Shown: positions 38,101 through 48,889 of the stretch, piece after piece | How the letters are laid out: each line of letters opens with the position of its first letter | Numbering within the stretch: position 1 is the stretch's first letter | From: Chondrosia reniformis | Lineage: Eukaryota > Porifera > Demospongiae > Chondrillida > Chondrillidae | Direction of reading: 5' to 3' | NCBI GenBank assembly: GCA_947172415.1 | Contig: OX359189.1 | Span: forward strand, 270,501 to 334,500 | Length of the DNA stretch: 64,000 nt | Made by a program: the position numbers and the translations under genes | Notes under the pieces: model-generated | The model's input: only the letters and a program-made list of their open reading frames with translations | What the model was told of the DNA's origin: nothing | Databases searched by the model: none

Positions 38101-38605
38101 GGGCTTGCTGGTGATTCCCAATTTGCGGAGAACGTGCCGATAATGCAGGAACAGAGTGCCTCGTGTTCTTAACAGCTAAGTCCGTTTGATGGCCACTTGG
38201 AGCAGCTGACGATTTTTTCTTAATTGCCAAATTTCCGGAGAAGCCGTTCGTATCAGAACTGGTCTTGGATTTCTTTCGGGACAAATCTTCTTCTCTGGAC
38301 CGCTTTCTCTGTTCCTCCAACAATCGTTTCCTTTCCAAAGCTGCCTCACGCTTGGCAGCCTCTTTTGCCGCCTTTTCCTGTCTGGCCTCCTCCCGTAGGC
38401 GCTCCTTCCTCCTAGATGCTTCTTCAAGCTTCAAGTGAGACTCCTCGAGGAAATACAACGCCTTCTTCTGCCGGTCTTCCTCCAATTTGTCTCTTCGTTC
38501 TTGTGCTAAATTTAACTGGTCTGCAACCAACGGCAGATCCTTTCTACAGCATGGCATCAGATTTGAATGGATGCTTTCGTGATAAAACCTGCCGTCGTCC
38601 GTCAT
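35146..38605 (-). CDS. large coiled-coil and disordered protein, possibly MAP7-like
   Basis: Three exons. The first runs from 38605 (MTDDGRFYHESIHSNLM) to a GAG|GTGAGT donor near 36790. A small second exon (about 36683-36623) encodes LVDQIMEDTRTELKEIQRKE. The third runs from about 36532 to the stop at 35146. The product is about 1,090 residues. Residues about 25-120 are a charged coiled coil (LAQERRDKLEEDRQKKALYF, RRKERLREEARQEKAAKEAA), similar in style to the N-terminal microtubule-binding coil of MAP7/ensconsin. Then comes a repeat of SPARKPSD, each unit holding an S-P-x-R site that fits the CDK consensus. The rest is Ser/Asp/Glu-rich and disordered, with a 30-bp duplication (GNTLGPSDQGNTLGPSD). 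The MAP7 link is only a resemblance; a generic cytoskeletal or nuclear phosphoprotein fits too. Confidence 0.75.
35551..35610 (-). repeat. 30-bp coding duplication
   Basis: Two tandem copies of cacttggacccagggtattc followed by ccctggt and three further bases. They keep frame and encode GNTLGPSDQ twice. Confidence 0.9.
37618..38080 (-). repeat. 24-bp coding minisatellite (SPARKPSD)
   Basis: About ten near-perfect 24-bp units, plus longer variants (KPPLDSPAR, KPPLDRISPAR, KPSEGKDSPAR) on both sides, in frame in exon 1 of the MAP7-like gene. The units vary mostly at one synonymous position (ctgtctg or ctatctg), suggesting recent expansion with a preserved peptide. Confidence 0.97.
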
Positions 38606-38845
38606 TTCACATCTGCTTATACGAATAGACTCTAGTGCGACGATCTTTGACTACTCGAGTTGTCCAGCCTATTGCATAATACGCCCATTTTGGGTGCCTC
38701 CCTCGGAGCTCACAGCTATTTGCGGTCGCCGAAAAAAAGAAGTTACAAACGTGTACACTACACTTATAAATATGTTACTTTACAGTTTGGAAAGCTCATA
38801 GGTGATTGATTGATTTCTGACACTATTTTAAATTAATACTAATTT

Positions 38846-41800
38846 CTATGCACTGGTGGTGACATTGGGAGTTTTATTTGTCATAATTTCCAATCCTCTT
38901 GCCACCTTCAGTAACTTGTTTTCCTCAAACTGCCAAGCAACCAGCTGTAGACCGATGGGGAGACCTTGATAGGTACTATCTATGGGAATACTCACAGCCG
39001 GTAGTCCTACAAAGTGTCAATACATATAGTTTTATCTTTAGACTAATGCATCCAAGAAACACAACACATGCACTTGAAGAACAGTAGCAACATGACAAAG
39101 AGAGAGCAATTTCCAAGAAATACATGTCATGGCATGATATACCAATGTCTAAAAGGTACATGTATTGATGAATAATATCAATGTATGTCAACTACAGCAA
39201 AGCAAATAGATCCTAGGATGTACAAGGGTATCCTGGGATGCACAAGGGTATCCTGGGATATACAAGGGTATCCTGGGATGCACAAGGGTATATACATTGA
39301 ACTTACCAGCCAAACTAACTGGGACAGTAAAGGTGTCATAAACATTGGATTGTACTGGCCCAAGCTGATGGAATGAGGACACTGAAGGAGCAGGGCCTAC
39401 CGTGGTAGGAGTGATGAGAACGTCATAGTGTTTACTGAGAAGGTTCTCAAAGTCTTGGTAAATTAATCTTCTCATTTTGACAGCTCTTTCAAAATGATGT
39501 CGACCACTACATAAGTGAAAGTGAACATATTGAAAACAGTAGATGAAAGGAAACGCAGATTTAAGGAAATGATAGTAAATCAATGTTGACAAACATCAGC
39601 TCAACCACTAAAATTCACTTCAGACAAGCGGGATCACATAGTGTAACTAGTGCAATTTAGCTGAAATGAATGATAGGCTAATTACCGATATGAGAGGAAG
39701 TATGTCCCTGTGATTATCCTGTGTTGCACAACTGGACCCACCCCTTCCATCCTGTTGTAGGCAAACTGGTGATCAGCTAATTTGGCCTCCCTCTCGCTGG
39801 CATGACCTACAGATGATAACAAGCACATCACAGACCAGACACCCCAGCCCTTGTCACATCCAGATACAAATGATGTACTTTGTATAACACTAACATTCTT
39901 CATTACTACTTACATTACATTCATTACTATCGACCACATACACCACACACACCTCATACACCACACACACCACATACACCACATACACCATATACACCAC
40001 ACACACCATATACACCACACACACCATATACACCATATACACCACATACACCATATACACCACATACACCATATACACCACATACACCACATACACCATA
40101 TACACCACATACACCACACACACCACATACACCATATACACCATATACACCACACACACCACATACACCATATACACCATATACACCACATACACCACAT
40201 ACACCACACACACCATATACACCACATACACCACATACACCATATACACCATATACACCATATACACCACACACACCACATACACCATATACACCACATA
40301 CACCACATACACCATATACACCATATACACCACATACACCACACACACCACATACACCATATACACCATATACACCACATACACCACATACACCACATAC
40401 ACCACATACACCACACACACCACATACACCATATACACCATATACACCACATACACCATATACACCACATACACCATATACACCACATACACCATATACA
40501 CCACATACACCACACACACCATATACACCACACACACCATATACACCATATACACCATATACACCACATACACCACACACACCATATACACCATATACGC
40601 CACATACACCATATACACCACACATTACCATATACTAGTCCATTGTACTTTGCCATATTAGAGGACGCTTCTGCCACACAAATAGTATAATAAGTAGAAA
40701 CACCATATTGGATATGGGGAAGCTCTACTTCAGTGATCTCTGAACCTCGGCCTCTCAGCCATTCTGCAGTCTTGCCCATAATAAAGTTGTAGTCACCATG
40801 GCAACCATATCTCTCACTATCCTATACAAAGAGTACTTAATCTTTCAGTCGCCATTATTGATAAAATGGTAAAATGGAAGGGTAATATTGTATATAGGCA
40901 TAATATGTCTTGTATATAGGTATAATATGTATTCTTGAAGCTCTAAGAAGGAAATACATAAGCTATCTAGGAATGATACTTACTTTCAATATTGCAATTT
41001 TTATTCCTTTCAGCCCAGAGATGACATCAGGTACTGCTTCCATATAAGGAAAGCATGGCTGGTGAGGTAATGATGTCGTACTTGGGTCATTTTCATCTTT
41101 CCCAGCGATGGTGTCTACATTTGCCAGGAGAGGAGGTGGCAACATGTCTACTAGCTCAATAGAGGGAGACCTCACCGAGAACTAGTGCAGCAGTGGTCAC
41201 ATTGCAACTGAATACACCGACAGTGTCCAGAGAACTAGCCAGTGGTATCAAACCATATCTGGACACACGACCATAGGAGGGCTTCAACCCCACCACCCCA
41301 CAGAAGGAGGCAGGAATTCTGACTGAACCTCCAGTATCAGACCCTAATGAACTGTAAACAGCATTTAGGGTACTAATTTGGATACCCTTTGGATACTAAT
41401 TTGGATACTAATTTGGATACCCTTTGGATACTAATTTGGATACCCTTTGGATACTAATTTGGATACCCTTTGGATACTAATTTGGATACCCTTTGGATAC
41501 TAATTTGGATCCCTTTGGATACTCTTTGGGCACACTCACAAGGTACACATATTGGTTGCCACAGAAACAGCACTTCCACCAGAACTGCCTCCACTGACAT
41601 ACTCTTCTCCTGAACTTTGACCTCTGCTGGCTGAAATAGGATGCTGAACGGGGCCAAAGTGGCTAAATTGGCTCCCAGCTCTGGAAAAGAGAGAAGAGCA
41701 AAGGAACTGAGCCATGACTCATTAAATAACTTGGGATGGCGTTAATTTGAATCTTTTCAATCTAACACCATTATCTTTCATTAAAATGTTCACAAATTTC

Positions 41801-42618
41801 CAAAATACATTAACTAATGTGGTTAAGTCTATCACAGTAAATCTACTTATCTGGCTGAAAACTTTATAAATTTATTATGTCCGGCCATTCAATTTTGAAA
41901 GACCATCTCAAATAATATCATATGTAACTGGAAGTGTGCAGTCTTGGTGCACAGACCCACCCCATAGCAAATTCGTCCATGTTGGTCTTGCCCAATAAAA
42001 TGGAGCCCGAAGACAGTAGCCTGCTCACTGCTGTGGCAGTATAGGGTGGAACGAAACCTGCAGAGACATATTAGTAGAGACTTTACAAGTGAAACAATTG
42101 TGGACTTGCAAGTCACTCTCTGCACTTCTATTTATCTCACCAGTAGAATGGACACATGGGACTACTGCTTAACAACCAGCTGAAGCAACACTTCAACAAG
42201 ATTCATTACATGACTATATGCACTAGCTGACACTACGCTACCTTTAAGAAACTTGGAACCACATGTCGTGGGAATCCCTTCAGTGCAAAGGTTATCTTTG
42301 ACTGTAAATGTCACTCCATCCAGCTCTCCCAGCGCACAGCCTAGAGTCAAAACAATACGCTAACAATAAACCTGATATAAAGTCAGTACTGTTGACTGCA
42401 TGGCTACACTAGCGCGATAAGGTAAGACGCCGGGGCTAGCAAAATTGCTCAACTTTCTGATGCAATTAACCTTTTTGATGTCTTCGGGACGAGTCTTTAC
42501 ATTGCTCGCGAGCACTGTGAATGTTTTCGGTAATGAAAGCGTTCAAATATCTGAGACTTTCAATCCGCTTAACATTCTGCTCAAAAGTCTGCACTACCTT
42601 CTGAGCAAATTGGGTCAT
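38846..42618 (-). CDS. QRSL1: QRSL1, mitochondrial Glu-tRNA(Gln) amidotransferase subunit A
   Basis: QRSL1 is the GatA-type amidase of the mitochondrial GatCAB complex, which turns Glu-tRNA(Gln) into Gln-tRNA(Gln). The N-terminus reads [20 protein letters not shown], from the ATG at 42618; the frame is open further upstream to 42801. The catalytic Lys lies in [20 protein letters not shown] (42340-42290). The amidase Ser pair is in [19 protein letters not shown] (about 41600-41541). Next come [20 protein letters not shown] then YNGLVYG (about 40720-40630), [18 protein letters not shown], and [20 protein letters not shown] (about 39450). The C-terminus is [20 protein letters not shown], with the stop at 38846. 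The Ser-cisSer-Lys triad appears intact. Three introns carry tandem repeats. Confidence 0.95.
39208..39292. repeat. 20-bp repeat in QRSL1 intron
   Basis: Four to five copies of tcctgggatgcacaagggta with small variations. Confidence 0.9.
39935..40628. repeat. 9-bp based microsatellite, about 690 bp, in QRSL1 intron
   Basis: Units of cacatacac, catatacac and cacacacac in irregular higher-order mixtures, about 75 copies of a 9-bp period. In the QRSL1 transcript it reads GGTGTATGTG-like and begins directly at the donor TATG|GTAATG (40627-40628). Long His/Tyr/Cys-rich frames on both strands are artefacts of the 9-bp period. Confidence 0.98.
41385..41524. repeat. 22-bp repeat in QRSL1 intron
   Basis: About six copies of ctaatttggataccctttgg with ata, starting some 10 bases after the GTGAGT donor at 41534-41539 in the transcript sense. 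Confidence 0.93.
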
Positions 42619-42730
42619 CACTAAGGAGCTAGTTTTTATATGGAAATAATAGCCCTTTATCGTGTATAAATTATTGCCATATTTGGAAGGCCAATCAAAA
42701 CAAGTAAACAAAGAGCCAGTCAGACTCAAC
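42619..42730. promoter_or_regulatory. bidirectional promoter, QRSL1 / KEN-box gene
   Basis: The divergent start codons are 112 bp apart. The QRSL1 frame stays open across the gap, so its transcript may start inside the neighbour's first exon. No TATA box is obvious. Confidence 0.5.
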
Positions 42731-44128
42731 ATGCCCTCTGTGAAAGGGAGAATCGAGAAGTTCGAAGCGCTCTCCAAAAAGGAAAACGTGCACCCATCCA
42801 TCGATGATGCAAGTCCTCAGAAAGGTAACTTTTCTTTCTGACTCGAGTTTCTAGTCACTTTTGGTGGAAATTTTATTTTAACACTTTTAGGTCACGTTAA
42901 GCGATTCAAGCAACCGGGAGAGGCAACAAAGGTTGAAGGGGCCAGTTCTACTTTGGAACAGCTTATCAGACCGCCTTCGAGGACATCGCGCTCGCACGGA
43001 TTGTCTACTTTTGAGCATGATTTGCTAGAAGATGTTTGGAGTGTTAAAAGAAATATTGGAATCAACATTAGTCGACCAAGCGAGTTCTCAAAAATTGGTC
43101 CGCAGACGAGCCAGCAAGCTTTGTATTCGCGGCACACTACAGTGAACGGCGCGGTAGCCTCAGCGGCGCTACCGGCCGGACACACTAAACAGATTGGAAC
43201 TGCTCGAAGTACTTGTGAGTGACCATTGAATGACATGTTTAGGTTTAGGTTAGGTTTAGTTCCCCTATAGGCTCTTTTTACAGAATAGGCATATAGCATG
43301 TAGGAAAATGGTATCTTAGATTTTTCATGTGTTGAAATGTACAAAAAGGATTCTGTTTCTGCCACAATAAACAAAAGAGGTGTATATTGAGCGTGAATGT
43401 TTTCAATGTTGGCAGCTTGCTGACATCAGTGTAGCTCTTGTTAGTGCATTAGTGTATTAAAGGACTATGCATGCAATTCAGAGGAGACGCATTGCATGAT
43501 GTCATCTGGTTTGTAGTGCTGTTGTACACATCTTTGCTGGTAATGTTATTCATTGCAAGCTCTCTTCCTCAATCATGCAGCCTTCCTCAAGAAAAACAAT
43601 GTACCAAATGACCCTGAGGCTCCACCCCTGAGAGGTTGGTACAAGCTGTCTCTTAGCAACCATGTTTTTCTGTCTAAATGAATAATTTAACCCCATGAAT
43701 AATTAACTATAATTGAATAACTGTTACATAATAATGATTTACTAATTGTGTAGATCAAAATTGTTCCTCAGAGAGTGGAAAGCGGACTCTTCGTTCAGCA
43801 AACAAGGATGTTCCTCCTCCTCCAAAGGCAAAGAGAAAGACATTCAATTTTGACTTGCAGCTACCCAAAGGTAACTCCACAGACAACTAAGAGAGGTCTT
43901 TAGGAACATACTATTTATTACATGCTTAATTCTGTAGACTCATCTGATAAGAAATTAAGTTATGCTGAGAAAATGGCCGCTGCTCACAGAAAGTCTTCTG
44001 GACTAGGGGAATTTGCACTTAAGCAGAATAATTCTTATAGAAAGGAAAAGCAAGTGGCTGGTAATGGCCATAGAACTAAATGGATAGCTAACGATGGTGA
44101 CAGTATTGATGATGAATTTGATTTTTAA
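42731..44128 (+). CDS. unrecognised disordered protein with a KEN box
   Basis: Five exons with exact GT..AG joins and consistent phase: 42731-42824, 42891-43214, 43581-43634, 43754-43870 and 43938-44128. The product is about 259 residues, basic and Ser/Thr-rich, with no predicted domain or membrane segment. It opens MPSVKGRIEKFEALSKKENV: a KEN tripeptide followed by His-Pro, the usual context of an APC/C degron. Other distinctive stretches are STLEQLIRPPSRTSRSHGL, DVPPPPKAKRKTFNFDLQLP, KLSYAEKMAAAHRKSSGLGE and the acidic-aromatic end SIDDEFDF. KAKRK could be a nuclear signal. I do not recognise the family. A cell-cycle-regulated nuclear protein is an inference from the motifs only. Confidence 0.82.
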
Positions 44129-44230
44129 TAAATTCCATTTACATGTATGTACTACCACACCCACAGACACGCCCAGCTCCCCTCCCCCTTTTTAAAATTA
44201 TTTTCGGAATTGTGCAAAAAGTCTATAATA

Positions 44231-45090
44231 CTATAATCTGGAATTTGCAGATGTCAAAATGGCCTGCAAGGTTGTTTTATCAGAAAAGGTAAGAGTGTAT
44301 TCTGAATTGTCAGAAGTTGTTCCCATGGCAACATTTGGGTTTCTGAATCTCATTTTGGAAGGAACAGATACTTTTCCAGAACAATGGAATTCTGACGCTC
44401 TTGTATCTTTGAGTAAGTCAGCAACATTATCCTTATTAATGCCCCCTCCAGGCATCACAATAATCTGTTCCTTTGCCTGCTCCACTAGAGAGGCTATAAC
44501 TCTCTTTCCTCTTATGGCAGTTGCTTCTCCTCCGCTGGTCAGAACTCGAGTAAATCCACACTCGATAGCGCTCTCAAGGGCTAACGTGAAATTGCTAGTC
44601 ATGTCAAAGGCTCTATGAAAGGTGACTGGCTTTGGTTGGACAAGAGAGATCAGCTCTCTGGTCCTATCTACATCCACACTGCCATCCTCCATCAATATAC
44701 CAAATACAAACCCGTCAGCTTTATCCTTGAAACAAAGGACATCCTCTTTCATTACACTAAATTCATGCCCTGAATAGAGGAAGTCCCCGTGTCTTGGCCT
44801 TATCATGACAAATATGGGAATGGCTATCGCCTTGGAAACTGCATTGAACAAGCCTAGCGTGGGTGTCAGTCCGCCGACAGCAAGGCCACTGCACAGTTCA
44901 ATGCGAGCAGCTCCGCCTGCCTCAGCTGCCACTGCAGACTGTACGCAGTCCACACACACCTACGTAGTTGTAGAAACATATTATAGGCCGTTCAATAATC
45001 GGCTCGTCCTCTCTTACGAGACGACGACGACATACACAGTATTACATAGTTCAGACTTGTACACTAATCTACTAAACGCTTTACCTCCAT
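44231..45090 (-). CDS. CUTC: CutC copper homeostasis protein
   Basis: CutC proteins are small TIM-barrel proteins linked to copper binding. The main exon (44959-44231) begins VCVDCVQSAVAAEAGGAARI and continues ELCSGLAVGGLTPTLGL, IPIFVMIRPRHGDFLYSGHE, PVTFHRAFDM, GFTRVLTSGGEA, IIVMPGGGINKDN and ASEFHCS. It ends TLQAILTSANSRL. There is no ATG at its 5' end. A 6-base exon, ATGGAG at 45090-45085, is followed by gtaaagcg, and the main exon is preceded by tacgtag. Joined, they read MEVCVDC, matching the vertebrate MEVCVDS start. The 3' end lies 102 bp from the convergent KEN-box gene; the 5' end is 115 bp from HDHD3. Confidence 0.95.
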
Positions 45091-45205
45091 CAAATATAAT
45101 TATTTTGACAACGGAAAAAAGAAGTAAATTATACTCCCTAGAATTGCGCTTCCATTTTTCGAAAGCAAGAAAAGATTAGGCTACCACAAGCTTTTCAAAA
45201 TCGTA
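45091..45205. promoter_or_regulatory. bidirectional promoter, CUTC / HDHD3
   Basis: 115 bp between divergent start codons, AT-rich, no TATA box evident. Both transcription starts should lie here or inside the neighbouring first exon. Confidence 0.5.
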
Positions 45206-46509
45206 ATGTCGTCCATGAATGTAGCCAGGCTGATATCTTTGGACGTCCTTGGTACTTGTCTGAAAGTGCGCGGTTCTGTTGGGGAAATTTATGTGAGACA
45301 GAAAACACTATGATGGTATACATGTAACGTTATACCATGGCAACCGCTGTTCGCAGGCTGAAGCAGCTGCTAGTTTAGGAATAAAATCTGATACTGATCA
45401 GCTAAACAGAGTATTCAAGTGAGCTCTGTAGACAATATATTTTCATACTAGTTTTACAGAAGTTCTGGATCTCATTAAAACAAAATCGATTTAAACTGCA
45501 TATGCCATTAATCTTATATATATATGATTTCAACAAACTAGTGGTAAATTACATAAAACTTAAATGGCTTTCTTGTAACACAAAAACAGTAATTATATTT
45601 CCATAGCCTCATATTGATGTCAACCGTGTCTTTATGAGAGTTAGATTAGTAATGTGTTTGTCTACAGAAATGTCTATTCTGAAATGATCACACAACATCC
45701 AAACTTTGGTGCAGCTAGTGGGATCTCCTCACATATGTGGTGGAATGAGGTAAATAACATTCAAAATTACTAAAATTATTCAATAACTTTCCCCTTTCAT
45801 CGCCAGACAATTCATAAAACTTTCCAGCAGTCTGATGTTGACCTAGGCCGTAGGTTCTAAACATACTCTTTCAAACCACCATAGTAACCTCTGTCACTCT
45901 ACACTACTGCATGTAGGACATAGAGATTCACTTTCTGAGTCACTTTACAAGGACTTTGCTACAAGTAAATGCTGGGAAGTGTATCATGATGTAGTTCCCT
46001 TTCTGGAAAGTGCAAATCAGTTGGGAATCAGTTTGGCAGTAGTCTCTAACATAGATGAACGTCTTGGTATGTTACATTCACAGTTAGCTGGAAAGTACTG
46101 GAATAATTGTCTTGCTTGTTAAATCTTTTAATATTAGGATCTATTTTAGACTCTCTGGGGCTGCTGAAGTACTTTGCCTTTGTCCTGGGCTCCAGGTCAC
46201 TGAATTGTATGAAACCTAGTCCGCTCCTCTTCCAGCTGCTAATGCAGAAGAGTGGCCTCAATGCAAAGGACATTCTTCATGTTGGAAACTCAAAGGTCAA
46301 CACAATACAAATCCTTAGAAAGGTCCTGTCAATTTGACCTTTTATGACCTTGTTATGATATACAGGAGGATGATTACCTCCCAGCCAAGCTTGTTGGAAT
46401 GAAGGCCCTTCTGCTCTTAAGGGATGACACTAAAGAGGAGCCTGCCTTGGACTGTGATGTTATATACTCATTGACACAAATCATAAGCTCGAAATTGTTC
46501 AAAATTTAA
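45206..46509 (+). CDS. HDHD3: HDHD3-like HAD-superfamily protein, multi-exon
   Basis: Exon 1 starts MSSMNVARLISLDVLGTCLK then VRGSVGEIY. Later exons give AEAAASLGIKSDTDQLNRVF, ISSHMWWNEV, SLYKDFATSKCWEVYHDV, LAVVSNIDERL and ILDSLGLLKYFAFVLGS. The C-terminal part has MKPSPLLFQLLMQ, DILHVGNSKEDDYLPAKLVG and ends LTQIISSKLFKI. The order and the WW, YKDF, SNID and KPSP segments match HDHD3. HAD motif I reads DVLGT, lacking the second Asp of the classic DxDxT. Motif IV reads HVGNSKEDD, where many relatives have a GD start. Motif II Ser (VVSN) and motif III Lys (MKPS) are present. Phosphatase activity is therefore doubtful; the motif I change may be family-wide. Confidence 0.9.
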
Positions 46510-46705
46510 CCTTTTTTAGTAATGACCTTTCCTATAAATTTTCCTACACGTGAAATCAACGCGCTCACGTGAGCATGACGAAAGCCTTTAAAGGTCATTA
46601 GGAATTGTTTATCTGTCGTGTTTCGCGAGAGGTCTCTCATTCCAAAGGTATCATTCCAAAAGATTTAGCGTCTCTTTTCGGATAAAATCGAGTAATTCTT
46701 TACCA

Positions 46706-48737
46706 ATGAGTTGCCCAACGACTACTTGGGACTGGATATCCTCCGTCCCGCTAGCTAACTCGGCCGGTACGACCGTTTATGGCTGGTACGATGGCGTTAA
46801 GAATCGCTGTTCTCTGACTAATTACGCTCTCACCAAAGTGGAGACTGCAGTGAAGGTGGCCGCAGGAGTCACTCAGCCCGTTGTTAAGAAGGTTGAAGGA
46901 AAATGTACGTTCAGCTATGTAATGGATGTATTCGGAATTTATGTCTGAATTTCTTTGAACTTAGTGACAGCTGCCGATGCGTACACTCTGGAGAAGCTGA
47001 GGGCCCTTGAGGATAAGTATCCTTCCATCAAAAAGCCAACTGAAGAAGTAAAGAAATGTGGACTGCTTGAAGCTGTCTATTTTTCAAGCCAAATTGTCTT
47101 TCCTGTAGGTGATATCGGACACCAAGGGTATGGTGAAGGGTGCATGGAAGGCGGGGGCGGACCGTGTCTCCAGTCTCCCAGGGGCTGGAGTGGTGGCCAC
47201 CTCCTACAACACTGGTAAAACAGTGGTGGTTGCTGGGGCAACCAAGGCCAAGGCTACCTATGATGGGACAGTGAAGGTGATTTCTGACGGCTACACCGGG
47301 AGCAAGCAGAAGCTGTCCAACGGCTACACCTCTGGCAAGGGGTACATTGTGGGTCGTGTGACTGCAGGGAGCACCTACATTGCCGACAGCAGAGCAGGCC
47401 AGTTGGTTGGTAGTGGAGTCTTCCGTGCTCTGGGGAAGGCTGATTCTGTGGTTGAATATGTCTTGCCTGAGGAGAAGGAAGAGGGAGAGGGAGAGGAAGA
47501 ACAGACCTCTCCTCCCACCCCCACTGCAGCCGAGGCTCCTGAAGAGGTTGAGGCCATTACCAACTTGCAGCTTGCCAAGAAGCTCTCCAGAAAGGTCCGA
47601 GTGCGGGTCTACCACAAGACTGTTAATCGTCTTCATAACCTGCAGGGCTACTACAAGGACCTCCTGTACTTGGTCAAGTCTAACACTGACCTTGTAAGTA
47701 TGCTGTAGTGATGTCATGTGATGTCATGTGATGTCATGTGATCATTAGTGTACCTGTCTGTAGCTGAGACTGGCACAGGCCATCCAGGAGGCTCCGGCAA
47801 AGGGCTACCATTCAGTTGAGGCTCTTGTGAAGGACCTGTTTGGAAAGGAAAAGAAAGTGGAATCGGATGTCGAGGACAGTCTTAGCTGGCTCAGAGAGTC
47901 TCCTAATAAAGTAACCAGACACTTATCACATTAGAAGTGATGGTTTGTTGAGTGTCACTAGCTGCTTTGTCTCTTGTATAGTGGAATGCACAGAATGTGT
48001 TGGATCGTACAAAGGAACTAGCTGGTCGTTTGGTCTCTGCTGCGAGGTCTGTTGCTTCTTCTGTGGCCTACCTTCCTTCCGGAATGAAGGATGGTGCCAC
48101 AAAGGCATTGCATCAGGCAACTTCACTCTTGGAAACTTTGAAACAGGTATGGAGTTAGCGAATGATGTAAGAGTGAGCTCTGACCCCTATTCCCTCTCCC
48201 TCTCCTCTCTAGGCTAATGTACCATCGGATCTCCCAAAAGCAACTCTCGCTATTATCGCTGAACTTATTGAAAAGCAAATTAACTTTGTGAATCGCCTTG
48301 GTCACCAAGTGTCCTCTACCTTGAGTGCTTATGTAAGCGAATGAGGTTATAATAGTCTTTGTGCTGTTTGAAAGTGCTGACACCTAAATTAGCCAACCCT
48401 ATCGTTTACATTAGTGGGTTCCCTAATTCAATTTTCTTTACATTTTAATGAAACATTTATACTAGAGTTGTAATGTCAACAATTTTAAGGTATTTGACAA
48501 ATCTATGGAAACTATTTTCATTAAAACACGCATGATCACTGTTGATTTGATTTCTGTTTCTCTTTACTGTAGTTGGGAAGAGACACATGTTTGGAGGAGA
48601 CCTCTCCATCGGATCTACCCTCGGCTGAAGAACCTCAAGATGACGACATTGTCCCTAGTGATGATAATGATGATGGCGATGACGACGACGACGATGATGA
48701 AGGATTTGGTGATCCAACTGGAGAGGAACATAATTAA
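46706..48737 (+). CDS. PLIN: perilipin-family lipid-droplet protein
   Basis: Perilipins coat lipid droplets and control lipase access. The first exon begins MSCPTTTWDWISSVPLANSA, then TVYGWYDGVKN and a helix ending VTQPVVKKVEGK. The PAT-like region continues LTAADAYTLEKLRALEDKYP, IKKPTEEVISDTKGMVKGAW and KAGADRVSSLPGAG, in the order and phrasing of PLIN2/3. Next is a run of helical repeat segments (VISDGYTGSKQKLSNGYTSG) like the 11-mer amphipathic region. A Glu-rich insert follows, then VRVRVYHKTVNRLHNLQGYY and further helices (AGRLVSAARSVASSVAYLPS). The C-terminus is extremely acidic (DDIVPSDDNDDGDDDD onward). The first exon starts about 200 bp after HDHD3 on the same strand. Membership is clear; which vertebrate paralogue is closest cannot be decided by eye. 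Confidence 0.88.
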
Positions 48738-48889
48738 GAACAATTTACTATTTGCTTTAATACTCAATTATGCTGAAACTTTATATTAGCAAGTCATTTA
48801 GCTGACTCCTTATGTAGTTCAAAGGTGCTTTTTAGTGTCGGAATGCGGTCTCCGAGTTAATGCGGAATGTTTATATACGGCAAGGGAAA

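Noticed and set aside
33000..40640. CRISPR array
   Set aside because: The repeats here are contiguous or degenerate with no unique equal-length spacers, and the genome is clearly animal.
39851..40690. Long His/Thr/Tyr- or Cys/Trp-rich open frames on both strands
   Set aside because: They are translations of a 9-bp microsatellite; a period divisible by three keeps all frames open. The region is an intron of QRSL1.
46706..48737. Bacterial-style operon of CUTC, HDHD3 and perilipin
   Set aside because: The genes have separate spliced structures and mixed strands; close packing is general in this window.
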